64,000 nucleotides of DNA from Spongiibacter pelagi. GTDB taxonomy: Bacteria > Pseudomonadota > Gammaproteobacteria > Pseudomonadales > Spongiibacteraceae. Below are positions 1 through 9,410 of this stretch, piece after piece; the stretch's first letter is position 1; each line of letters starts with the position of its first letter. The position numbers were made by a program, and so were the translations under genes. The stretch spans positions 248,001 through 312,000 of the forward strand of contig NZ_JACXLD010000002.1 in assembly GCF_014705705.1 (NCBI RefSeq). The letters run 5' to 3'. Below the pieces are notes generated by a model. It did no database searches and was not told where the DNA came from. It was given only the letters and a program-made list of their open reading frames with translations.

Positions 1-1
1 T

Positions 2-1525
2 GCCAAAGCGGCAGGTGCTCAAGACAGCTTTGCCGATGCTAAACAATACCTGCTCAATACCACTCCCGACGGTGCAGTGCCTGAGGAAATGGTTGATGCC
101 TATTTGCAGAATGGGCCCAAGATGGTGGAGTTTCTGCACCAGCGCAGCGATGTTCGCTATGTAACGCTTGAACACTATCCCGATTATTACACCAATATTG
201 AGGGTTCGCGGGCCGGGCACCGTTCGATGGAGCCCGAGCGTTTCGATTCTTCTTTATTGGGTGAAGATGTGAAGCGTCTGCGTCCCTCCCATCATATGAT
301 GAGGTTGTTCGACCGTATTTATTTTACTCAGGTTGAAGCAGCGTTACTGACTGTTCAAGGCAAGGGTTGGATTGCGCTTACCCTGAAATTAATGGCCAGT
401 TTCTATTTTGATATTTTGTGGCGTTTGAAGGGTAATCCGAATAGCCGAAAAGTGTGCACTGGTGCGGCGGGTGTGGCGCGTCTTTGGTATTCACTCAAAA
501 AGCGAAATATTCCGCTGTGGTCTGAAACCGCCATGCAAAACCTGATTGAAGATCAGGGGCGAGTTGTGGGCCTGTCGGTGAGTAAGGGCGGTAAAACCTT
601 ATCGATTCAAGCGCGCAAGGGCGTGGTGTTGGCCGCAGGTGGTTTTGAAAAAAATCAGGCGATGCGCGAGCACTATCTGCCTGAACCCACTTCGGTAGAT
701 TGGAGCGCCGGAGTCGAGGGCAATACCGGCGATGCGATTCGGGAAGGGATGCGTTTGGGCGCGGCCACGCGCTTAATGGATGGGGCTTGGTGGTGTACCA
801 CCATTTCTGTTCCGGGCGAGCCGGCGCCGCGTTTAAGCATTATGGAAAAATCCTTTCCCGGTTCCTGTGTGGTGAATATGCAGGGTGAGCGTTTTGCCAA
901 TGAGTCGCAAAACTATATGGCGTTTCAAAAAGATTTGTACAAAGCCCATACCAGTGAAGTGCCATGCTCCCCGATGTATCAAATTTTCGATGCCCGTTTC
1001 CGTCGCGACTATATTGTTGGCCCGCTGATGACCGCCAAGCTCAAGCCGGACAATCGGATTCCTAAAGAGTGGTTCGATACGCGCTTGGTGGGTAAGGCAA
1101 ATACGGTGAAGGAATTGGCCGAGCAGTTGGGCATCAATGCAGAAAATTTGGAAGCCACAGTGGCTAAAATGAACAGCTACGCAAAAACCGGTAGCGATCC
1201 GGATTTTCAGCGCGGTGACTCGGCTTATGACCGGTATTACGGTGACCCACGTTTTGAACCCAACCCCTGTTTGGGCGCTATTGATGAAGCGCCGTTTTAT
1301 GCCATTCGTGTCGATGCCGGTGACTTCGGCACCCAGGGTGGTTTGGTAACCAATCCCGATGCGCAGGTGCTCAAAGAAAATGGCGAGGCCATTGCCGGTC
1401 TTTACGCCACAGGCAATTGTAGTGCGGCGGTATTGCCGACGTATCCCGGGCCTGGCTCTACGCTGGGGCCGGCAATGACCTTTGCTTATCAGGCCGCTAA
1501 GCATATTAGTGGTTTTAAAGATTAA
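2..1525 (+). CDS. 3-oxosteroid 1-dehydrogenase-like FAD-dependent oxidoreductase (5' partial)
   Basis: The frame is open from base 2 with no stop, so the gene enters from the left and lacks its N-terminal FAD Rossmann motif; about 507 residues are visible. It belongs to the FAD_binding_2 (fumarate reductase/KstD) family: VVLAAGGFEKN lies mid-protein, and ATGNCSA followed by YPGPGSTLGPA lies at the C terminus. In KstD enzymes the Tyr and Gly of this YxxxG segment help polarise the 3-keto group, and the enzyme introduces the delta-1 double bond of 3-ketosteroids in the cytoplasm. An FRRDY segment may carry another active-site Tyr (inference). The thiolase/DUF35/racemase genes downstream support a steroid or related substrate. 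Another 3-keto or fumarate-type substrate remains possible. Confidence 0.8.
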   Translation, partial: AKAAGAQDSFADAKQYLLNTTPDGAVPEEMVDAYLQNGPKMVEFLHQRSDVRYVTLEHYPDYYTNIEGSRAGHRSMEPERFDSSLLGEDVKRLRPSHHMMRLFDRIYFTQVEAALLTVQGKGWIALTLKLMASFYFDILWRLKGNPNSRKVCTGAAGVARLWYSLKKRNIPLWSETAMQNLIEDQGRVVGLSVSKGGKTLSIQARKGVVLAAGGFEKNQAMREHYLPEPTSVDWSAGVEGNTGDAIREGMRLGAATRLMDGAWWCTTISVPGEPAPRLSIMEKSFPGSCVVNMQGERFANESQNYMAFQKDLYKAHTSEVPCSPMYQIFDARFRRDYIVGPLMTAKLKPDNRIPKEWFDTRLVGKANTVKELAEQLGINAENLEATVAKMNSYAKTGSDPDFQRGDSAYDRYYGDPRFEPNPCLGAIDEAPFYAIRVDAGDFGTQGGLVTNPDAQVLKENGEAIAGLYATGNCSAAVLPTYPGPGSTLGPAMTFAYQAAKHISGFKD

Positions 1526-1612
1526 CTGCGTTTATTCCATGATGGCGCGTGCCATCTTACTTGGCGCTGTTAATTGTATTGCCGGTATTCCTAGTCATCC
1601 CTGACATTCTCT

Positions 1613-1643
1613 AAGCCCGCGGAATAAGCGGGCTTTTCTTTTT
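1613..1643 (+). terminator. Rho-independent terminator after the flavoprotein gene
   Basis: AAGCCCGC (1613-1620), a 7-nt loop, then GCGGGCTT (1628-1635) running into a T-rich tract. It lies about 90 bp after the stop and separates the dehydrogenase from the next transcription unit. Confidence 0.85.
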
Positions 1644-1784
1644 CTAAACACTGTTCTGATCGTTTTTGTCAGCGGCCTGATCAAGCACGACATTGAGCGC
1701 TTTACTCTGCCAAACCCATACTCCTAACACACGATTTATGAGGGGTGCTTTGCATCCACCTTGTTACTCACTAGGGAGTTCGCT

Positions 1785-2762
1785 ATGTCCGCAGCGGCAG
1801 AATTACTCAGCCAGGAATTTACCTTAGGCTATACCTATACCCGTACCACCGGCCCAGTTGTCGGTGAATTTCTTACGGCATTGCGCGATAGAAAAATGCG
1901 CGGCATTAAGGGCAGCGATGGCCGCGTATTAATGCCACCTATGGAATACGATCCGGTCGATGCAGCAGCGCTCTCTGAGTTTGTCGATGTCGCTGATTGT
2001 GGTGAGGTGGTGAGTTGGACGTGGGTGAGTCAGCCACGCAAAGCGCATCCCAGTGACTCTGCTTTTGCTTGGGCCTTAATCAAACTGGACGGTGCCGATA
2101 CCGCCATGTTGCATTGGGTGGATGCCGGTGACGAATCTGCAATGAAAACCGGTATGCGTGTTAAGGCTCGTTGGGCTAATGAAACCAAAGGCTTTATCAC
2201 CGATATCAACGGTTTTGTGCCCGAAGCTGTTGCGCTGGTGGCGGATTATGTTGAGTCGGATGCAGAGCTTGAGCCGATTTCTGGTATCGAATGCCCAAGT
2301 TATATGACCTATAACTTCACCGCGGGTAAGGCTACCGCGCGTTATCTTGCTCAGTTGCGCAATGGCAAATTGGTTGGGCAGCGCTGCCCCAACTGTGCCA
2401 ACGTTTACATTCCGCCTCGTGGTTCCTGTGCCGCCTGTGGTGTGCCAACCGAGGAAGAAGTTGAGCTTTCCAATAAGGCCACGGTGGAGTCTTACACCAT
2501 CGTTTATATCCCTATTCCCAACAACCCAATCAAGCCGCCTTACGTTATTGCTAACTTGGTTTTGGATGGCGCCAATCTGTCTTTCCTGCATCTTCTAAGC
2601 GAGTGTGACAACAATAATGTGCGTATTGGTATGCGGGTCGAGGCGGTATGGAAGCCCAAGGAAGAGTGGGGCTATGCCATGGAAAACATCAAATACTTTA
2701 AGCCAATTGACGAGCCGGATATGCCGGTTGAACAAATTGGCAAACAGAAATCAGGGGAGTGA
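1785..2762 (+). CDS. Two-domain DUF35 Zn-ribbon/OB-fold protein (thiolase/aldolase partner)
   Basis: 325 residues from ATG 1785, chosen over an upstream TTG at 1761 because AGGGAG lies 7 bases before it. The C-terminal half has a rubredoxin-like zinc ribbon, C201-x2-C204-x10-C215-x2-C218, followed by an OB-fold (VESYTIVYIP). The N-terminal half looks like a second OB-type domain without zinc ligands. DUF35 proteins pair with thiolase-fold enzymes; the best known are the ChsH2 hydratase/aldolase partners in steroid side-chain degradation. The next gene starts just after this stop, so the subunits are probably made together. The exact substrate cannot be read from sequence. Confidence 0.85.
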   Translation: MSAAAELLSQEFTLGYTYTRTTGPVVGEFLTALRDRKMRGIKGSDGRVLMPPMEYDPVDAAALSEFVDVADCGEVVSWTWVSQPRKAHPSDSAFAWALIKLDGADTAMLHWVDAGDESAMKTGMRVKARWANETKGFITDINGFVPEAVALVADYVESDAELEPISGIECPSYMTYNFTAGKATARYLAQLRNGKLVGQRCPNCANVYIPPRGSCAACGVPTEEEVELSNKATVESYTIVYIPIPNNPIKPPYVIANLVLDGANLSFLHLLSECDNNNVRIGMRVEAVWKPKEEWGYAMENIKYFKPIDEPDMPVEQIGKQKSGE

Positions 2763-2767
2763 GCGCC

Positions 2768-3826
2768 ATGCGTGATGTAGCAATTGTTGCTTATGCCCAG
2801 TCGGATTGCCAAGGCAATGCCGGGGCGCAAAACGAAGTTGAATTGATTATGCCAGTACTGCAAGAAGTGTATAAGCAGGCCGGTATCACCAATGTTCAAG
2901 ATGTGGATTTTACCTGCTCCGGCAGTTGTGACTACCAGCAAGGCGCGGCTTTTGCCTTTGTTTCTGGGGTAGATGCGCTGGGTGCAGTGCCGCCTATTAA
3001 AGAGTCTCACGTTGAGATGGACGCCGCTTGGGCACTGTATGAAGCATGGCTGAAAATTCAAACAGGGCAGGCGGAATCCGCACTGTTATACGGCTTTGGT
3101 AAATCCTCTCCGGGTGAATTGCCCATCGTACTGTCACAACAGCTCGATCCGTATTATCTGGCGCCATTGTGGGTCGACAGCATTGCCTTTGCAGCAATGC
3201 AGGCGCGCATGATGCTGGAGAAGGGCTTAATCACCGAAGCAGATATGGCTGAGGTGGTGGCTCGCTCGCGCCGCAATGCGTTGGCCAATCCCCACGCGCA
3301 ATTGAAAGGTGAATTCTCGGTTGAGCAATTACTGGCTGAGCCTATGTATGAATCGCCGTTGCGAAAGCACGATTGTTGCCCGGTTTCTGATGGCGCCTGT
3401 GCCATGGTGATTTGCACCGTTGAGAAAGCCAAGGAGTGGGGCAAGCCCTACGCGGTGATTAAAGGCATTGATCACCGTATTGAAACTCACCATATCGGCT
3501 CTCGTGATTTAACCCGTTCGGTGTCTACTGAACTGGCTGCGGAAGCCGTGGGCGTAGGTAATGGCCCGGTGGATATTGCTGAGCTGTATGCGCCATTTAG
3601 CCATCAGGAAATTATTTTGAAGAAAGCACTGGGTCTGAATAATGACACCGTGGTTAATGCAAGCGGCGGTGTGTTGGCGGGTAATTTGATGATGGCGTCT
3701 GGCCTGTCGCGCATTGGTGAAGTAGCCATGCGTTTGATCAAGGGAGAAGGTAAAAGAGGGGTTGCCCATGCCACCTCTGGCCCGGCTCTACAGCAAAACC
3801 TCGTTACCGTATTGGAGGCTCAATAA
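2768..3826 (+). CDS. Thiolase-fold protein, lipid-transfer/aldolase type (first of pair)
   Basis: 352 residues from ATG 2768, with AGGGGAG 8 bases upstream; a GTG at 2759 overlapping the previous stop is the alternative. The fold is thiolase-like: SDGACAMVI-type core (here SDGACAMVICT), AELYAPFSHQE and NASGGVLAG near the C terminus. Where a degradative thiolase has its nucleophilic Cys this protein reads HVEMDAAWALYEA, and the usual GHP and CxG signatures are not recognisable. That fits the SCP2-thiolase-like/Ltp group, some of which are retro-aldolases acting with DUF35 partners. Function as an aldolase subunit is inference. Confidence 0.8.
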   Translation: MRDVAIVAYAQSDCQGNAGAQNEVELIMPVLQEVYKQAGITNVQDVDFTCSGSCDYQQGAAFAFVSGVDALGAVPPIKESHVEMDAAWALYEAWLKIQTGQAESALLYGFGKSSPGELPIVLSQQLDPYYLAPLWVDSIAFAAMQARMMLEKGLITEADMAEVVARSRRNALANPHAQLKGEFSVEQLLAEPMYESPLRKHDCCPVSDGACAMVICTVEKAKEWGKPYAVIKGIDHRIETHHIGSRDLTRSVSTELAAEAVGVGNGPVDIAELYAPFSHQEIILKKALGLNNDTVVNASGGVLAGNLMMASGLSRIGEVAMRLIKGEGKRGVAHATSGPALQQNLVTVLEAQ

Positions 3827-4989
3827 TGGCGCAATTAGCAGCAGTGGTCGGCGTTGGCCAAACTAAATACAAAACCAAACGCAAGGATGTTTCTATTGCC
3901 GGCTTGGTCCGTGAGGCCGCCCAAAACGCCCTCGATAATGCCGGCTTAACGTGGAAAGACATCGACGCCGTTATTCTGGGTAAAGCACCGGATATGTTTG
4001 AAGGCGTGATTATGCCCGAGCTGTATCTGACCGATGCGCTGGGCTGTAATGGCAAGCCGATGTTGCGGGTGCATACCGCAGGTTCGGTGGGCGGCTCCAC
4101 CGCCATTGTTGCCGCATCCTATGTGCAAAGCGGTGTGTTTCAGCGTGTTTTGACCGTATCTTTCGAGAAGCAATCCGAATCCAATGCCATGTGGGCCCTG
4201 TCGAATCCGCAGCCGTTTTCGCCGCATTTGAATGCTGGCGCGGGCGGTTATTTTGCGCCGATTATTCGTGAGTATGTACGCCGTTCTAACGCACCTTACG
4301 ATGCGGGCATCAAGGTGGCGGTTAAGGATCGTCTGCACGGTGCACGAAATCCGCTGGCCCATTTGCAGCTGCCTGAAATCACCATGAAAGAAGTCGAAGA
4401 CAGTCCCATGCTGTGGGAGCCTTTACGCTTCCTTGAAGCCTGCCCCTCATCAGATGGTGCCTGTGCCATGGTGATTACCAATGAAGAATTGGCCAGCCAA
4501 TCACCAGGTACGCCAGCGTGGATTCGCGGCACAGCAATGCGCTCAGAACCGACCATGTATGCCGGGCGTGAACAGGTTAATCCCCAGGCGGGTATCGACT
4601 GTGCCAAGGATGTGTACAAGCAGGCGGGGATTACCGATCCGCGTAAGGATCTGGATTGTGCTGAAGTCTATGTACCATTTTCTTGGTATGAGCCCATGTG
4701 GCTGGAAAACCTCGGCTTTGCCGATGTGGGTAAGGGCTGGGAACTGACCATGAGTGGTGCGACTTCGCTGGACGAAAACGGCGATATTCCCTGGAATCCT
4801 TCCGGTGGTGTACTGTCGTCAAACCCCATCGGCGCATCTGGCATGATTCGTTTTGCGGAAGCGGCCCAGCAAGTGCGTGGTCAAGCGGGCGGTCATCAGG
4901 TTGACGGTGCCAAAACGGCGTTGGGCCATGCTTACGGTGGTGGCGCCCAGTTTTATTCCATGTGGGTTGTCAGCTCTGAAAAAGGCTAA
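3826..4989 (+). CDS. Thiolase-fold protein, lipid-transfer/aldolase type (second of pair)
   Basis: 387 residues; the ATG overlaps the previous stop by one base (TAATG) with GGAGG 7 bases upstream, so translation is probably coupled. It resembles acetyl-CoA acetyltransferase/Ltp proteins: VHTAGSVGGS at the expected nucleophile loop has no Cys, NPSGGVLSSNPIGASG replaces the NPxGGxxxxGHPxGA loop, and ALGHAYGGGAQ replaces the C-terminal CxGxGxG. Loss of both catalytic cysteines argues against thiolysis and for retro-aldol cleavage or a structural role. It probably assembles with the preceding thiolase-like protein and the DUF35 protein (inference). Confidence 0.82.
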   Translation: MAQLAAVVGVGQTKYKTKRKDVSIAGLVREAAQNALDNAGLTWKDIDAVILGKAPDMFEGVIMPELYLTDALGCNGKPMLRVHTAGSVGGSTAIVAASYVQSGVFQRVLTVSFEKQSESNAMWALSNPQPFSPHLNAGAGGYFAPIIREYVRRSNAPYDAGIKVAVKDRLHGARNPLAHLQLPEITMKEVEDSPMLWEPLRFLEACPSSDGACAMVITNEELASQSPGTPAWIRGTAMRSEPTMYAGREQVNPQAGIDCAKDVYKQAGITDPRKDLDCAEVYVPFSWYEPMWLENLGFADVGKGWELTMSGATSLDENGDIPWNPSGGVLSSNPIGASGMIRFAEAAQQVRGQAGGHQVDGAKTALGHAYGGGAQFYSMWVVSSEKG

Positions 4990-5025
4990 TGTACTTGCGC
5001 GCAAATCAACAATAAGGAAAGCACA

Positions 5026-6654
5026 ATGAGCATGACGTTTAACCTCGCGGATTTGTTTGAAGCGGTGGCCGATAAAGTAGCGGATCGCGAGGCCTTGGTG
5101 TGTGGCAGCGACCGTGCAACTTATGCCGAGCTGGATAAGGGCGCCACGCAAATGGCGCACTATCTGGCAAGTATCGGCGTGCAGGCGGGCGACCATATCG
5201 GCCTGTATATGTACAACTGCAACGAATATCTTGAAGCGATGCTGGCCTGCTTTAAGGTCCGTGCGGTGCCGATCAATATTAACTATCGCTATGTCAACGA
5301 CGAGCTGCATTATGTTTTTGATAATGCGGATCTTGTTGCTTGTATCCACCACCGGGAATTTATTCCGCATATTGCCAAGGTGCGCGGCCAGGTCGATAAA
5401 CTGAAGTATTTGATTTCGGTTGACGATGGCAGTGATATCGATCTCGACACCATTGGTGCGGTGGATTATCAGCGCGCTAAGCAAGGTCAGAGTGAGCAGC
5501 GTGATTTTGCGGCGCGTTCCGATCAGGATTATTTCGTTCTCTATACCGGTGGCACAACAGGCATGCCCAAAGGCGTAATGTGGCCGCACAAAAGTGTGTT
5601 CTTTGCCGCCATGGGTGGTGGCGGACACTTTTCGCCAAATGGCCCCTGCGTGAACCCGGAAGACATTACTGACCGGGTCATGGAATTCCCTCTCTGCGGT
5701 ATTGCCTTGGCGCCACTGATGCACGGTGCTTCGTGGTGGTATGCCTGTATCCAGCTTTTGGCGGGTAACAAACTGGTATTGAATCCTCATCGCTCACTGA
5801 ATGGTGAAGAGGTGTGGAATATTATTGCCGAAGAAAAAGTGAATGCGGTTCAGATCGTGGGCGATGCCATGGCGATTCCACTGCTCGATGCTCTCGATGC
5901 CAATCCGGGTCGCTGGGATTTGTCGGCGGTGTTTAATATCGGCTCCGGTGGCGCCATCTTTTCCGATGCCAAACAAGATGCGTTCAAAAAACACTTCCCC
6001 AATGTCTTTATCACCAATGCCTTTGGTTCCTCCGAGGGCGGTCAAATGGGCATGGATAACGGCAGTCGCAAAGGCGTAACCGGACTGGGTAATGTCACCC
6101 GCACCGAGTTTATGGATGTGATTATCGACGAGCCAGAGCAAGCGCGCCGTCATGCAGAAAAAGGCGAGACTGGCATTTTTGCCCGCTCCGGTTATATCCC
6201 GCTGGGGTATTACAACGACCCCGAGAAAACCGCCAAAACCTTTGTTGAGGTCGATGGCAAAACCTGGTTGCTGACCGGTGACGCAGCCAAGCTGGAAGAA
6301 GATGACAGCATCACCGTTTTTGGTCGCGGCTCCAACTGTATCAACAGCGGTGGCGAGAAGATTTTCCCCGAAGAAGTTGAAGATGCCTTGAAGGCGCACG
6401 ACGGCATTTTCGATGCGTTGGTTGTCGGTGTACCCGACGAGCGTTGGGGTAGTCGGGTCAGTGCCATTATTCAAGCGCGCGATGGCGTGACGCTGGATCT
6501 GGAAGGCGTACAGGAGCATTGCCGCAAGCATATTGCCGGTTACAAGTTGCCCCGTGAAATTCATCTGATTAGTGAGATTCCCCGTCAGCCTAGCGGCAAG
6601 CCCGATTATAAAACCGCCAAAGCCTTCGCCGAGTCTGGCCAAGGTCGAGTGTAA
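5026..6654 (+). CDS. Acyl-CoA synthetase (AMP-forming, FadD-like)
   Basis: 542 residues, preceded by AAGGAAAG. It is an ANL-superfamily ligase: P-loop YTGGTTGMPKG at about residues 173-183, FGSSEGG as the adenine/acyl pocket motif, TGD in the TWLLTGDAAK segment, and a C-terminal domain with SGGEKIFPEEVE and PSGKPDYK supplying the catalytic lysine. It would activate a free carboxylic acid to its CoA ester with ATP in the cytoplasm, feeding the neighbouring crotonases, racemase and thiolase-fold enzymes. The substrate is probably a bulky or branched acid, judging from neighbours only. Confidence 0.9.
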   Translation: MSMTFNLADLFEAVADKVADREALVCGSDRATYAELDKGATQMAHYLASIGVQAGDHIGLYMYNCNEYLEAMLACFKVRAVPININYRYVNDELHYVFDNADLVACIHHREFIPHIAKVRGQVDKLKYLISVDDGSDIDLDTIGAVDYQRAKQGQSEQRDFAARSDQDYFVLYTGGTTGMPKGVMWPHKSVFFAAMGGGGHFSPNGPCVNPEDITDRVMEFPLCGIALAPLMHGASWWYACIQLLAGNKLVLNPHRSLNGEEVWNIIAEEKVNAVQIVGDAMAIPLLDALDANPGRWDLSAVFNIGSGGAIFSDAKQDAFKKHFPNVFITNAFGSSEGGQMGMDNGSRKGVTGLGNVTRTEFMDVIIDEPEQARRHAEKGETGIFARSGYIPLGYYNDPEKTAKTFVEVDGKTWLLTGDAAKLEEDDSITVFGRGSNCINSGGEKIFPEEVEDALKAHDGIFDALVVGVPDERWGSRVSAIIQARDGVTLDLEGVQEHCRKHIAGYKLPREIHLISEIPRQPSGKPDYKTAKAFAESGQGRV

Positions 6655-6675
6655 TAACAAAAATTGGAGACACAC

Positions 6676-7491
6676 ATGGCAACTGAGCTGCCAATCAGTA
6701 CTGAGAATTGTATTGTTGAACAAGAGGGCCACGTACTGATCGTGACCCTGAATCGCCCCGAAGCTAAAAACGCCTTTAGTCCCGAAATGCTACTGGGCTT
6801 GTATAAAGCATGGCGCTTGCTGGATGAAGACGACAATTTGCGTTGCGCTATTCTTACTGCAAACGGCGATACCTTTTGCGCGGGCATGGATTTAAAAGCG
6901 GGCGCTGAGCAACGCAGCACTCAAGAGTTTATGGAAGTCATGGGCAAGGTGCCCAATGTCCATTGGCAGGCGCTACTGCGTGAAAATCGCCCCTGTAAAC
7001 CACTGATTCTAGCGGTGGAAGGGTACGCCCTTGCGGGTGGAACAGAAATTCTGCAGGGCACAGATATTCGTGTGGCTGCGGAAGACGCGATCTTTGGTGT
7101 GACCGAAGTGGCGCGTGGTTTGTACCCCATGTCGGGTTCAACCATTCGCCTGCGCAAGCAAATTCCCTATTGCCTGGCGGCAGAAATCCTCTTGCTGGGT
7201 GAGCATGTAACGGCCCAGCAAGCACTGGATTTTGGGCTGATAAATCGCATTGTGCCCAAGGGCCAAACCTTGGCTGAGGCGAAGAAAATTGCTGAAAAAA
7301 TCTGCGCGAATGGCCCGCTGGCGGTGAAAGCCGTAACCACGTCTCTGCGCCAGCATACCGAGCACCTGTCTGAAGATGAGGCGATGCTGAAATCCGATGA
7401 ATTGGCCGGGCCGGTGTTTGCTTCTAAAGATGCCAAAGAGGGCATGCGTGCCTTTAAGGAAAAACGTCCCGCTGTATTTACCGGGGAATAA
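6676..7491 (+). CDS. Crotonase-family enoyl-CoA hydratase/isomerase
   Basis: 271 residues from ATG 6676 (GGAGA 5 bases upstream; a TTG at 6664 is less likely). The oxyanion-hole segments are FCAGMDL and ALAGGTEI, followed by the FGVTEVARGLYP stretch typical of crotonases. It should hydrate or isomerise an alpha,beta-unsaturated acyl-CoA. It is separated from the ligase gene by about 20 bases and from the CoA-transferase gene by 3 bases, so all three are one operon. Confidence 0.88.
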   Translation: MATELPISTENCIVEQEGHVLIVTLNRPEAKNAFSPEMLLGLYKAWRLLDEDDNLRCAILTANGDTFCAGMDLKAGAEQRSTQEFMEVMGKVPNVHWQALLRENRPCKPLILAVEGYALAGGTEILQGTDIRVAAEDAIFGVTEVARGLYPMSGSTIRLRKQIPYCLAAEILLLGEHVTAQQALDFGLINRIVPKGQTLAEAKKIAEKICANGPLAVKAVTTSLRQHTEHLSEDEAMLKSDELAGPVFASKDAKEGMRAFKEKRPAVFTGE

Positions 7492-7494
7492 ACC

Positions 7495-8652
7495 TTGTCT
7501 GGGCCGCTCGCCGGAATTCGTGTTGTTGAAATAGCAGGTATCGGGCCGGGGCCCTATGCCTGCATGTTACTTGCCGATCTCGGCGCCGAAGTTATTCGCA
7601 TTGACCGTCCCGGCTCTGGTCTCGGTGGTCATCCCGGCGATGTGACTTCCCGTGGTCGCCGCTCGCTGGCGCTCAATCTCAAATCTGAAGATGGCCGCGA
7701 TGTGCTGATTAAATTATTAGCAACTGCCGATGTATTGGTGGAAGGCTTTCGGCCGGGCGTTATGGAAAAGCTGGGCCTCGGGCCTGATGATTGTCTGCAA
7801 CACAATCCCCGTTTGGTTTATGGCCGTATGACCGGTTGGGGGCAAAAGGGGCCGCTGGCAAAAACGGCGGGACACGATATTAATTATATCGGCATTTCCG
7901 GTTTGCTCGGTGCCATGGGCGAACCCGATCGCGCGCCGCCAGTGCCATTAAATGTCATTGGTGACCTCGGCGGTGGTTCTCTATTTTTGATTATGGGCAT
8001 TCTTGCTGCTTTGCTTGAGCGACAATCATCTGGCGCTGGGCAAGTAGTAGACGCGGCCATCTGTGATGGCGCGGCATCGCTGCTCAGTACCGTACACGGC
8101 CTCAAGGGAATTAATTTCTGGGGGCAGGAGCGGGGTAGTAATGTATTGGATGGCGGTGCGCCGTTCTATCAGAACTACCGTTGCCGCTGTGGTGGCTATC
8201 TTTCTTTGGGTGCGATAGAACCTCAATTCTATGCTCAACTTCTCTCACTGCTGAATTTGGACTTTGGCGGCACGGACTACAGTGTGCAGTTGGATAAAGC
8301 GCGCTGGCCAGAACAGGCCGCCGCTATTGCCGCCCGCATTGCTGAAAAAACACAGGATGAATGGCTGGCGATATTTGACGGCAGTGATGCCTGTGTCACT
8401 GCCGTGTTATCTATGGATGAAGCAGAGCTGCATCCGCATAACCAAGCTCGACAAAATCTCATCCGCCGGGAGGGAATTTTGCAAACCGGAGTGGCACCGC
8501 GCTTATCGAGAACGCCCGGCAAAATAGGCCATGCTCCCGAAGCGGAGGGCGGTAGAAGCCGTGAAATACTGCGTGAGATAGGGTTTAATGACGCGCGAAT
8601 AAACGGCTTAGTCAGCAGTGGCGCGGTATATGAAAGCTCCCCATCGCGCTAA
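7495..8652 (+). CDS. CaiB/BaiF family protein, alpha-methylacyl-CoA racemase type
   Basis: 385 residues with a TTG start 3 bases after the previous stop. The N terminus GPLAGIRVVEIAG and GHDINYIGISG are diagnostic of alpha-methylacyl-CoA racemases, where the His of GHDINY and an Asp in a GDLGGGS segment (both present) are the proton-transfer pair. Racemases convert 2R- to 2S-methylacyl-CoA so beta-oxidation can proceed, as for sterol and isoprenoid side chains. A CoA-transferase role is possible within the same family, but the His motif favours the racemase. Confidence 0.85.
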   Translation: MSGPLAGIRVVEIAGIGPGPYACMLLADLGAEVIRIDRPGSGLGGHPGDVTSRGRRSLALNLKSEDGRDVLIKLLATADVLVEGFRPGVMEKLGLGPDDCLQHNPRLVYGRMTGWGQKGPLAKTAGHDINYIGISGLLGAMGEPDRAPPVPLNVIGDLGGGSLFLIMGILAALLERQSSGAGQVVDAAICDGAASLLSTVHGLKGINFWGQERGSNVLDGGAPFYQNYRCRCGGYLSLGAIEPQFYAQLLSLLNLDFGGTDYSVQLDKARWPEQAAAIAARIAEKTQDEWLAIFDGSDACVTAVLSMDEAELHPHNQARQNLIRREGILQTGVAPRLSRTPGKIGHAPEAEGGRSREILREIGFNDARINGLVSSGAVYESSPSR

Positions 8653-8690
8653 GCCGACCCTTATAACTATTCCCACTTCAGGAGCTCACT

Positions 8691-9362
8691 ATGGATAAGG
8701 CTGCGGTTTTTGCAGAGATTATTAAACAGCGTCGTTCGGTGCGTGCTTTTCAGGCCAACCCGGTTCCCGAACACACCCTGAAAACCGTATTTGAATTGGC
8801 GCAACGCGCACCGTCCAACTGCAATACCCAGCCTTGGCAGGTTGCGCTGGTGAGCGGTGCTACCTTAGAGGGTTTGCGCGCAGAGCTGCCCAAGGTGTGG
8901 CAAGCCGGTGGCATGACCATGGATTTTCCCTACGATGGCAGCTACGAAGGCGTGTATAAAACCCGTCAGTATGATGCGGCGCGCACGCTCTACGATGCCA
9001 TGGGCATTGAGCGCAGTGATAAACCCGCTCGCCAAGAGCAGTTTATGCGCAACTTTACTTTCTTTGGCGCACCGCATTGCGCCTTTCTGTTTTTGCCAGA
9101 ACCCTTTGGTCTACGCGAGGCTGCAGATCTAGGCATGTATGCCCAAAACCTGATGTTATCAATGGCCGCCCATGGCATTGCAAGTGTGCCGCAAACCGCA
9201 CTGGGCTTTTTTGCCAATACCCTTCGTGAGGCATTGGATATTCCTGAGTCACAAAAACTGATGTTTGGTATTTCCTTTGGTTTTGAAGATGGCGCAGCAC
9301 CAGAAAACAAAGCGCTGACCGATCGCGCCATTTTTGAAGACGTGGTTAAACAATACAACTAA
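8691..9362 (+). CDS. Nitroreductase-family FMN oxidoreductase
   Basis: 223 residues. The N-terminal IKQRRSVRAF and APSNCNTQPW segments are the FMN-binding signature of NfsB/Frm2-like nitroreductases, and SVPQTALGFF is the second conserved region. These are cytoplasmic NAD(P)H:FMN enzymes reducing nitro groups, quinones or enones. GGAGCTC lies before the ATG. Its place among acyl-CoA genes suggests reduction of a catabolic intermediate, but no specific substrate is indicated. Confidence 0.87.
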   Translation: MDKAAVFAEIIKQRRSVRAFQANPVPEHTLKTVFELAQRAPSNCNTQPWQVALVSGATLEGLRAELPKVWQAGGMTMDFPYDGSYEGVYKTRQYDAARTLYDAMGIERSDKPARQEQFMRNFTFFGAPHCAFLFLPEPFGLREAADLGMYAQNLMLSMAAHGIASVPQTALGFFANTLREALDIPESQKLMFGISFGFEDGAAPENKALTDRAIFEDVVKQYN

Positions 9363-9410
9363 TCGAAGCATTCCAATTCGCCGTAACTTGGCGGTCGCGA
9401 GATAAAAATA

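Noticed and set aside
833-1504. Long open frame opposite the KstD-like gene
   Set aside because: Antisense shadow with no ribosome site and no recognisable protein; the plus frame is clearly the gene.
4819-6732. Two long minus-strand open frames opposite the acyl-CoA synthetase
   Set aside because: They mirror codon bias of the real gene and contain no known domain.
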